A DNA stretch of 10,008 nucleotides from Candidatus Omnitrophota bacterium. GTDB lineage: Bacteria > Omnitrophota > Gorgyraeia > 1-14-0-20-64-10. The position numbers and the translations under genes were made by a program. Positions 1 to 6,511 of the stretch are shown here, piece by piece. Numbering within the stretch: position 1 is the stretch's first letter; each line of letters begins with the position of its first letter. A model generated the notes under the pieces. The model did no database searches. It was not told where the DNA came from and was given only the letters and a program-made list of their open reading frames with translations. Location: NCBI GenBank assembly GCA_023248095.1, contig JAHFFF010000055.1, forward strand, positions 1 to 10,008. Direction: 5' to 3'.

Positions 1-3000
1 ACGGCAAGGGCGGTTTCAAGCTTGGCAGCCATCTGTCCGATTCGGTCCAGACGCAGATGGAGCAGTTCCGCCGGCAGGCGGTGCTGGCGGAGGTGTACGA
101 GCAGGGGGCCCGCCAGGCCAGGGATCCGTTTGAGTTGGCCGGCTGGATGGCCAAGCTGCAGGCGGTACGGGGGCAGTTTGACGAGATCGGCGGCCGTTTC
201 GGTAAGGTGCTTGGAGAGGCGCTCGAGACCTCAGTGAGAAGTCTGCAAGTCGAAGTAGAACAGCTCAAGGGTTCTTCGGAAGAGAGCAAAAAGCGGAAGG
301 AGGAACAGGTTCAGGATCAAGCCGGCGTTCTGCTGGGGCGGGATGACACCCTCAAGGAGCTGAAGCAGCTGCAGGCGAAGATCCACTCGCACCACCAGGC
401 GGTGACCTCGCGGGTTACGCCGCGGGTCATCTACAACGCGGTCCAACACCAGGTTCTTTTCCCTGATATCCCTCTCATCCGGAAGGACGGGCGTCCGCTG
501 ATGGACTTGCTCGACAACTACTCGGCGCTCCAGGAGCTCCTCCAGAAGAACCTTGGGCTTTCGTTCAGTGAGGTGGTGGAGCTGATCCAGAAGCAGGCGG
601 CTGCCAACAAGGTGAGCTTCGCGCAATTGATTCGCGGTGTGCTGGACGTGGCGGACAACGAGCTGCCGGCTGATGCGGAGTTTGATGCGATCGTCCGTTC
701 GGCGGGAACACTGATCATGTCGGGTGGAAACAGCAGCCGGCTCCACTTCGAGGTGGCTCGGATGGCCGATGAAACGCCGATCAGTCTTGTCCCGGTGTAC
801 GACGACGGCGGCAACCACGGGGCGTGGAGGGACTACACCGGCGCCGTGACCTTAACCGGCGACACGGCGAACCAGCGGGCCAACAACGCGACGCTCTTTC
901 TCCGCCAGATGATGAACGAGCGGACGCCGGAGAAGCCGAAGGCGGACACCGAGAAAAAGAAGTGGGAAGCCAACGAGACGCCGCGTAGCCTCATCCTTCA
1001 GGAGATCAGCGAAACCTTCCCGATCTTCGCCAAGCGGTACCCGGAGCTGCGTCCAACGAAGGAGCCGGCCTTCATCCGGGCGCTGGCTACCCTGATCAGC
1101 GCGCACCGGATTTTGGGGGATGCGTTTCCCGACCTGCTCAAGAAGAAGGTTCTTTCGAAGGCCAGCGGGCAGAACGTGCTGGGGATGGCGATCGGCATCC
1201 GTTCCGGTTATTACGACCCCGCGGCCAAGGCGGTGAACCCCTCTGCGTTGAAACGGGCAGCCCTCCTATGGAACCGGGCGTTGGGCCTGGGATCCAAGGA
1301 TGGACTGGTGATCCCGAACAGTCTGCAGTTGGCCCGGCTCTACTTTGTCTACGACCGGCCGCTGGGGTCTGAGGAGATACGGGATGCCGCCGGTAATGTC
1401 CAGACGGCCAAGCTGGATAATTTCAGCAAGCTGCCGGCCGAGGACCTATTCACCATCAGACTGGAAGGGAACGACCTGGTCCTCCAGGATGGGGCGGGCC
1501 GAAGGCTGACTTACGTCGCGGCGCTGGGGGCCTACGTGGCGCCGGCGGACGCTGCGGGTAAGTCGAACCACTTCGAAAAGTTCCCGGGCCAGATCGAGCA
1601 GGCGATCCGCGCCCGGTTAAAGGAAGTGCCGGCACTCTTCATCGTCCGGGGCGAGGACAACGGCGGCGAGGAGGATTCCATCTACGAGAACGCTTCGATC
1701 CTCGCCTGGGGGGCGGAATTCCCTGCGGGTGCTCCTCTCTCTGCCAGCTCCGCGGCACGGGAAACGTACGAAGCGATCCTCTCCGGAAACTCCCCGGTTC
1801 GCACAGTCGTCATCGGACCCGGGTCCGAGGGTTCCTCGACGGCGCCCCACTTTTGGCAGAGGGAGACGGTGCAGTTTCTGCGGGAGCTGGCGCAGCGGCG
1901 CGCGAGCGGGCAGAAGGTCCCGCGGGTGCTCTTCCTCTTCAATCCCTCGGAGACCGTCGAATCCTACGGTTTGGGCGTCCTGGGGCAGGTTCGCAACCAC
2001 GAGCGGATCTTCCGGGAGATGCTGGGGGACAGCGCCGTCCGTTTTGAGCAGTTGATCCCGGAGGTTCTTCTGTTTGATCACTCCGATCCCTGGGTGGCGA
2101 CGAGTGCCCCGACCGCCGGGTTCGCCCAAGCCATGGGCGTCTCTGTGGAGGATGCGGACTACCTGCGGATCCTGAACGGCCAGGCGAAGGACAGCAAGCA
2201 GAACCGGCGGCCGACGCCGGCGGATGAGGCCACGCTGGCGGAACTGCGCACCCGCTTCGGGCCGGAGAACGTTCATCTCGGCCCCTTTGCCGATGTTCGC
2301 AGGACCGTGAAATCCAGCCGTGGAGAGGTCAAGCACGGCGTCCGGGTTCAGGCCCTCGTGCATAGGGTTTTCCCCATTCTCTATCCGGATCGGAAGGATC
2401 TCGCCCTTGCTGAACGGGTGAAGACGGAGCAGTGGCTCTACCAGAAAAAGCACGATGGTCAAAATCCTTCCCCCCAGGAGCTGGCGGGTTTCCTCGCAAA
2501 GGTGGGTTATACGCTGAGTGCGCCGGAGGTACAAGAGTTCATGCAGAACGGGCCGGAGTCGCCCATCGAGCCGGCCGGTTTGGAGGAGCCGGACAACAAT
2601 GCCTTCTTGGAAGGAAGAGAGGAATTGCCAGCTGCTACCTCTGTGGCCACACAGGCAGGCCCTCCAATCCAGACGGTGTCCCAATTCAAGTCAGCGGTTT
2701 CCGCTTCAGTCCCTGTTCGCTTGCCGGCACGGGTGTCCGCTCCGCGGGCTCTCGTCGTCACGGATGAGCCGGCTGCCTTGGCTAAGTTCTTTACCGCGGT
2801 GTCCGTTTTGGAGCGTCCCGATCAAGTCCCGGTGGCTGACGTTTTGGCACGCGATGCTGCTCAGCAGCAGAGGATTCAATCGGGTTTGGAACAGCTCGGT
2901 TTGACGAACGTGACGGTTCACGACCTCCAAACGGAATTCGGCGGCAACCGGGGCGAAGCGATCACCACGTTGCAGATGCGTCACTGGCAGGCCGGTTTGG

Positions 3001-3128
3001 ATACATTGGTGGTCACCGCTTTATCTGGTTTGGAAGAGGTCACCCGCTTCCTAGGGATTGCTGCACCAGAAGGAGTGATTCGATCTTTGGAGGCTGTTGC
3101 CGACAGAAGCAACACGGTCTGGATGTAA
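1..3128 (+). CDS. Large protein with divergent CofD/YvcK-like domain and shared C-terminal module (5' partial)
   Basis: The frame is open from base 3 to the TAA at 3126-3128, so the true N-terminus lies outside the window; residues here count from the ATG at 57. Residues about 1-110 are helical with a charged, coiled-coil-like stretch (58-90). Residues about 217-750 resemble the CofD/YvcK (UPF0052) fold. The glycine-rich SGGN (222-225) stands for the family GGTG loop, DDGGNHG (249-255) for DDGGSSG, TGD (267-269) for PPGD, QN (372-373) for the conserved GN, VIPNS (418-422) for VLPVT, GPGS (587-590) is intact, and N629-P-S-E-T stands for the NLMTQPGET segment. YvcK proteins bind UDP-sugars and support gluconeogenic growth and cell shape; CofD transfers phospholactate. 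Family members are about 300-450 residues, so this copy is expanded by insertions. Activity is unproven because several loops are altered. A Pro/Ala linker with AGLEE (840-844) precedes a 127-residue C-terminal module shared with the next two genes. Whether this protein is exported cannot be seen. Confidence 0.85.
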   Translation, partial: GKGGFKLGSHLSDSVQTQMEQFRRQAVLAEVYEQGARQARDPFELAGWMAKLQAVRGQFDEIGGRFGKVLGEALETSVRSLQVEVEQLKGSSEESKKRKEEQVQDQAGVLLGRDDTLKELKQLQAKIHSHHQAVTSRVTPRVIYNAVQHQVLFPDIPLIRKDGRPLMDLLDNYSALQELLQKNLGLSFSEVVELIQKQAAANKVSFAQLIRGVLDVADNELPADAEFDAIVRSAGTLIMSGGNSSRLHFEVARMADETPISLVPVYDDGGNHGAWRDYTGAVTLTGDTANQRANNATLFLRQMMNERTPEKPKADTEKKKWEANETPRSLILQEISETFPIFAKRYPELRPTKEPAFIRALATLISAHRILGDAFPDLLKKKVLSKASGQNVLGMAIGIRSGYYDPAAKAVNPSALKRAALLWNRALGLGSKDGLVIPNSLQLARLYFVYDRPLGSEEIRDAAGNVQTAKLDNFSKLPAEDLFTIRLEGNDLVLQDGAGRRLTYVAALGAYVAPADAAGKSNHFEKFPGQIEQAIRARLKEVPALFIVRGEDNGGEEDSIYENASILAWGAEFPAGAPLSASSAARETYEAILSGNSPVRTVVIGPGSEGSSTAPHFWQRETVQFLRELAQRRASGQKVPRVLFLFNPSETVESYGLGVLGQVRNHERIFREMLGDSAVRFEQLIPEVLLFDHSDPWVATSAPTAGFAQAMGVSVEDADYLRILNGQAKDSKQNRRPTPADEATLAELRTRFGPENVHLGPFADVRRTVKSSRGEVKHGVRVQALVHRVFPILYPDRKDLALAERVKTEQWLYQKKHDGQNPSPQELAGFLAKVGYTLSAPEVQEFMQNGPESPIEPAGLEEPDNNAFLEGREELPAATSVATQAGPPIQTVSQFKSAVSASVPVRLPARVSAPRALVVTDEPAALAKFFTAVSVLERPDQVPVADVLARDAAQQQRIQSGLEQLGLTNVTVHDLQTEFGGNRGEAITTLQMRHWQAGLDTLVVTALSGLEEVTRFLGIAAPEGVIRSLEAVADRSNTVWM
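705..2300 (+). other. CofD/YvcK-like domain within the first gene
   Basis: The order and spacing of the glycine loop, DDGG, GD, VIP, GPGS and N-x-x-E-T motifs follow the CofD/YvcK family from end to end. A segment of about 100 residues between the GD motif and the QN motif (residues 270-372), including the lysine-rich EKPKADTEKKKWE stretch, looks longer than in ordinary members. After GPGS the hydrophobic strand VPRVLFLFN matches the family strand that leads to the MTQPGET loop. The ligand cannot be predicted: the loops near the phosphate and uridine sites differ (SGGN for GGTG, DDGGNHG for DDGGSSG). Confidence 0.65.
2745..3125 (+). other. C-terminal GLEE module, copy 1
   Basis: These last 127 residues of the first gene begin with a hydrophobic strand (RALVVTDEP), then contain SGLEQLGL, an FGG turn, a hydrophobic strand (DTLVVTAL), SGLEE, RFLGI and a final helix. 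The same order (strand, GLEE, YGG, strand, AGLEE, RFLQI, helix) ends the 490-residue protein encoded at 6489-7961. A looser version ends the 1109-residue protein between them. I recognise no named family. The position always at the extreme C-terminus suggests a sorting, anchoring or assembly domain; this is inference. Confidence 0.6.
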
Positions 3129-3166
3129 GCTTTTGTGGTAATGCATCTGCGCCCACTCGAATAAAT

Positions 3167-3174
3167 AAAGGAGG
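3167..3174 (+). promoter_or_regulatory. Strong ribosome binding site for the transaldolase-like gene
   Basis: AAAGGAGG lies 7 bases before the ATG at 3182 and fixes that start. It is preceded by an A/T-rich run (ATAAATAAA), which would keep the site unstructured. The 53-base gap after the upstream stop holds no hairpin terminator, so co-transcription with the upstream gene is likely. A weak promoter-like pair (TTGTGG at 3133 and TCGAAT at 3157) is too poor to call. Confidence 0.8.
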
Positions 3175-3181
3175 CTTTTAC

Positions 3182-6100
3182 ATGCGGTTCAATTTCGTGA
3201 AATTCCCGATCTCATTGATTATTATTGGGTCTTTAACCATCACCTCGGCCTGCCCGGCCTTTGCGCTGCGGCAGACCGGGTTGGAGGAGAGTCCACCTGA
3301 GCGGGAGCGCCTCGCGCAGGCCCTCGTGGAAGGGAACCGCGGAAATTTCCCAGGCGGCGTGATGGTTCCTGCGCCTCGCGCTGGTGTTCCAGCGCCGGCT
3401 CGACGTGCCGGTTTGGAGGAGAAGAAGCCGGCTCGGTTGGGGAACGAGTCCGAAAAGCGGGAGTTTCTGCTGCAGCAGGCGCATACCGAGCTTTGGAGGG
3501 ATTTCGGCGCGCATTCCCTGGCAGTCGGCACCGATCCGGCCCTGTTCCGGGATCGGCTCGATCAGATTCTGGCGGAGATATCGCGCGAGTTTGAGGATGT
3601 GGAACAGCTGGAAGGTCTAAAGCCGCCCCGAGTCGAACAGCTGCAGAACATGACTTCCTTCCTCTTCACGACCTACCAGCAGCTTTCCTCCCGGTACGTG
3701 CAGGCCAAGACGCTGACCAACGCTAAGTACGGCACCGACGCCCTGACTGCTGCCCAGGTTGACGAGGCGGCGGGGAAGGTGCTCGACCTCCTCCAAATTA
3801 TCGCCAATCGTTTCCCGACGCTGACCCGGGCGGTCATCGACCAGGAGTGGCAGGCGAATCTCCTTCGGCTGGGATTGGCCGACGTCGAGAAGCCGTACCG
3901 ATCGACTCTGCCGAACGGCAACCCTAACCTGGGTGGCTCCCTCTTTGCGCAGTGGGCTGAGAAGGCTGCCGAGAAAAAGGAAGGGAAAGCGACTGTCGAC
4001 TCCATCGAAACTTACGCTATCTTCCTGCGAGATCGCATTAACGAGTCGAATCTGGTTGAAGTGGAGCTGGCTACGGGTGAGGTGTGGGGGCACGATTACG
4101 GCGGGATCACCACCCGACTAGCGGTTCTGACCGGCACCAACTTTGTGATGATGAATCCTACGCTGGCCCGTCGAGGCGTGCTGGAAAGCCCACAGGCCTG
4201 GGGCCGGACAACGCGACATATCGTGGATTATGCCCGGAAGCATCCGGAGGCTACGCCACCCGAGCTCTGGGCGCAGGCGACCTTTGCCGCTGGCTGGTAC
4301 TCCCGGATGGCCCTCTATCCGGAATTCCTGCTCAGTCACGGGCAGCGGGGGCAGGTGAGCTTGCAGTTGGATCCCCGTCGGTACACGCGTGAGGAGATCC
4401 TCGGCGACATCGACCAATTCATCATGCTGCTGGCACCGGAGGCGGCGGAGTTCCTGAACAACTTCGTGGTGGATGCCCGGGTTCTCTCGGAAGGGGAGAT
4501 CCAGGCCACAGTCGGCCGCCCGGACGGCACCGACATCTCCAAGATCAATACGGTCTTCAAGGTGGACGGCAGCAACCGCTTGAATTACGGAGATGTCCTG
4601 GCGAAGGCGATCGAGCAGCTGGAGGAGCAGGCGAGGGCAGGGGTCCCTCTGGAGAAGCGAACGCTGGATTTGGTCAAGCTGGGTCGGGAGACCAACAGCA
4701 TCGTCACCGAGCTCCACAGGCGCGGCATCCCCACCAATTACACGGCCCACTTCCGGGTCGGTTTTGCGGCCGACCTGACGCAATGGGCTGGTAACGCGGT
4801 GGCGCGAGCGGAACAGATCCCGGTGCACGGTGGGTACAAAACCCAGATGGCCGGGAGGGGGGATGAATTCCTGGCGGACGCGGTGCTGCATTTTCTTGCC
4901 AACGAGAAACCGGAGACTGGCTCCCTTGGCGTGCTGCCGGTTCTCATTCAGAGGCTTCGTCAGCAGGAAGGGAAAGCGGATTTGGTCAAACAGTTCGAGG
5001 CGGTCCTGGCCGCAGTTAAGAAGCTGGCCCCCACCGCGCAAGGGATTGTGGACCAGATCCGGAATATGAAGATAAAGATTGGGGAGGAAGATCTTGCGCT
5101 GGAGGATGCGGTCAACCGCTTGGTTTCGGAGGGCGAGAAGATTTCTCTTCCCACCGACGATGATGTCCGGATGTTTGGGGTAACGGTGATTCAGACAGAC
5201 CAAAAGGCCCGCAAGCCTCTGGCGGCCCGGTTAGCGGCGCAAGGGGTGACGCCATGGGAGACGGGCCCCTTGCTGGCTTCCACCCGGCCATGGGTGGTGA
5301 ACGGAAAACTGGTGCACTTTGCCTTCACCACACCGCTTTGGAACGAAAGCAAGCGGGGTTTGTTCCCGAGTACAGGCTACGTCCCGCTTTCTCAGGTGGA
5401 GAAGCTGCATCTGCGCCAGCACCTCCAGGAGCTAGAGAGAAAGAGGGCGGCGAAGGACGAAGGCTCCTTTGTGGAAGAGGTGCCGCCTGCTGTTCTCGAG
5501 CGGTTGAGGAACTCCAGTGTCGGGAACAGGGTTCGGGAATTCACGCAATTAAGCCTGCAGGAGGCGTGGTTGTACGAGCTGCTCATCGGGCCCTATCTGT
5601 TCGGTAACGGCGGGTTGCCGGTCGATAGGCTGGACACCAGCCGGTTTATCAACTTCACCTTCACCGGAAGCTACGACCTACCCAAGCCGCCGAACGCAGC
5701 CGCAGCAGCCAAGGTGGGTGGCCAGTTCATCGGCGACGGCAACCGGTTCGAGGGAGAGGCGGTTTCGGTGGCCCGTTTGGCGACTTACGGCCAGTTCGGA
5801 AGTTTACAGAATCGGCTGCACCACCTTCTGCAGCCGCTCTTTGACTTCCAGAAGGAGAAGGATCCCGATCTCACACGGGGTAATGCTGTGGCTGATTACC
5901 TCGCCAAGAAGCCGAGCCCAACCGTAGAAACATGGTTGGGGAGGCTCTCGGCGGTTCCAGAGTTTAAGCCGTTGGCCGATCAGATCGCAAAAGAAGGGCT
6001 GGCTGTTCCGGTTTCTCCCTTCGCGCAGGCCGCTGCCGGTTTGGAGGAGAGGCAGCCTGTTTCCTTGGCTCAGTTGCGAGAAGAGAGGGCGTTGCTGCCA

Positions 6101-6511
6101 TCGGCTCCAGAATTGTCAAAGACAGTTGGATTTGTGGCCGGTCCGCATATCACCGGTTTGGCATTGGGGTCAGCCTTGCTGGGCAAAGTAACCCACGCCG
6201 GGGCGTTCCTCGTGGAATCTCAAGCTCAGGCGAGCGGATTGGAGGAGCTGGGAGTCAGCCGGAACCTAATCATTGTGATTGGTTCCCCGGAGGCTCCCAC
6301 CCGGGAGGGGGGAATTACCCGAGCTCGCAATCTGGTTATCGGCATGTACCAGGTTTCCAACGTTGTGGAGCTGGGAACCAAAGGACCGGTAGACCAGTCC
6401 CTGCAGCAGATCTTAAAGAACCTGTTCGGTATCGAGCTGACGCCGGAATCCATCGCCGTCTGGCAATCGTTCGTGGAGCAGGTATTAGGTGCGCTCTCGC
6501 AAATGGTTTAA
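3182..6511 (+). CDS. Exported large protein with transaldolase-like domain and C-terminal GLEE module
   Basis: This gene encodes 1109 residues from an ATG with a strong ribosome binding site. The N-terminus is a Sec signal peptide with a hydrophobic core and a likely cut after A-F-A (residues 27-29), giving mature LRQTGLEES. A Cys at 23 has a poor lipobox, so a lipoprotein is less likely. Next come a Pro/Ala-rich linker with two GLEE motifs, a helical region (about 85-235), and a transaldolase-like region (about 298-580). Its NPTL (325-328) resembles the family NPSL, VSLQLDP (392-398) resembles VSLEVDP, K460 in the strand TVFKVDG matches the Schiff-base lysine strand, and GIPTNYTAHF (515-524) matches GI-x-x-N-x-T-x-x-F. 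Transaldolases move a three-carbon ketol unit between sugar phosphates in the cytoplasm, so an exported form is odd. Residues about 620-940 are unrecognised. The C-terminus is another GLEE module. Catalytic activity is not established. Confidence 0.9.
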   Translation: MRFNFVKFPISLIIIGSLTITSACPAFALRQTGLEESPPERERLAQALVEGNRGNFPGGVMVPAPRAGVPAPARRAGLEEKKPARLGNESEKREFLLQQAHTELWRDFGAHSLAVGTDPALFRDRLDQILAEISREFEDVEQLEGLKPPRVEQLQNMTSFLFTTYQQLSSRYVQAKTLTNAKYGTDALTAAQVDEAAGKVLDLLQIIANRFPTLTRAVIDQEWQANLLRLGLADVEKPYRSTLPNGNPNLGGSLFAQWAEKAAEKKEGKATVDSIETYAIFLRDRINESNLVEVELATGEVWGHDYGGITTRLAVLTGTNFVMMNPTLARRGVLESPQAWGRTTRHIVDYARKHPEATPPELWAQATFAAGWYSRMALYPEFLLSHGQRGQVSLQLDPRRYTREEILGDIDQFIMLLAPEAAEFLNNFVVDARVLSEGEIQATVGRPDGTDISKINTVFKVDGSNRLNYGDVLAKAIEQLEEQARAGVPLEKRTLDLVKLGRETNSIVTELHRRGIPTNYTAHFRVGFAADLTQWAGNAVARAEQIPVHGGYKTQMAGRGDEFLADAVLHFLANEKPETGSLGVLPVLIQRLRQQEGKADLVKQFEAVLAAVKKLAPTAQGIVDQIRNMKIKIGEEDLALEDAVNRLVSEGEKISLPTDDDVRMFGVTVIQTDQKARKPLAARLAAQGVTPWETGPLLASTRPWVVNGKLVHFAFTTPLWNESKRGLFPSTGYVPLSQVEKLHLRQHLQELERKRAAKDEGSFVEEVPPAVLERLRNSSVGNRVREFTQLSLQEAWLYELLIGPYLFGNGGLPVDRLDTSRFINFTFTGSYDLPKPPNAAAAAKVGGQFIGDGNRFEGEAVSVARLATYGQFGSLQNRLHHLLQPLFDFQKEKDPDLTRGNAVADYLAKKPSPTVETWLGRLSAVPEFKPLADQIAKEGLAVPVSPFAQAAAGLEERQPVSLAQLREERALLPSAPELSKTVGFVAGPHITGLALGSALLGKVTHAGAFLVESQAQASGLEELGVSRNLIIVIGSPEAPTREGGITRARNLVIGMYQVSNVVELGTKGPVDQSLQQILKNLFGIELTPESIAVWQSFVEQVLGALSQMV
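3365..3412 (+). repeat. Short imperfect tandem repeat in the N-terminal linker
   Basis: The codons encode VPAPRAG followed at once by VPAPARRAG, and the second copy runs straight into GLEE. This is a low-complexity Pro/Ala/Arg linker just after the signal peptide of the 1109-residue protein. It probably arose by local duplication and serves as a flexible spacer before the helical region. Confidence 0.6.
4073..4920 (+). other. Transaldolase-like TIM-barrel region
   Basis: Motif order follows transaldolase and fructose-6-phosphate aldolase: an NP(S/T)L loop (N325), the strand VSLQLDP (392-398), the lysine strand with K460, the GI-x-x-N-x-T strand (515-521), and a GRGDEFLAD segment (558-566) where the family has SR-x-D-x-x-x-D. 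The spacing between the VSLQLDP strand and K460 is longer than usual, with an inserted DARVLSEGEIQATVGRPDG stretch. I infer a real but divergent homologue; whether K460 still forms a Schiff base needs structural comparison. Confidence 0.5.
6122..6508 (+). other. C-terminal GLEE module, copy 2 (most divergent)
   Basis: The last 129 residues of the 1109-residue protein start with the strand TVGFVAGP and contain SGLEELG, a strand (LIIVIG), an EGG turn, a second hydrophobic segment and a final LKNLFGI-x-L-T-P-E-S-x-x-V-W-Q helix. The ending lines up well with RFLQIDPVSVRAWQ of the next gene, but the second GLEE is replaced by SLQQI. An AAGLEER linker (6035) lies just before it. Homology to the other two modules is inferred by eye. 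Confidence 0.5.

Noticed and set aside
1617..2684. Long open frame on the minus strand (355 codons)
   Set aside because: It lies wholly inside the first gene, shows Arg/Leu-rich low-quality composition and no recognisable motif, and reflects high GC in the opposite frame.
3788..3797. TTTGGAGGAG on the minus strand, matching the GLEE core
   Set aside because: Only ten bases match, it is antisense in a helical coding region and lacks the flanking GCCGG; a chance match is plausible.
4118..5203. Long open frame on the minus strand (361 codons)
   Set aside because: It is a shadow of the transaldolase-like gene with no ribosome binding site or domain signal.
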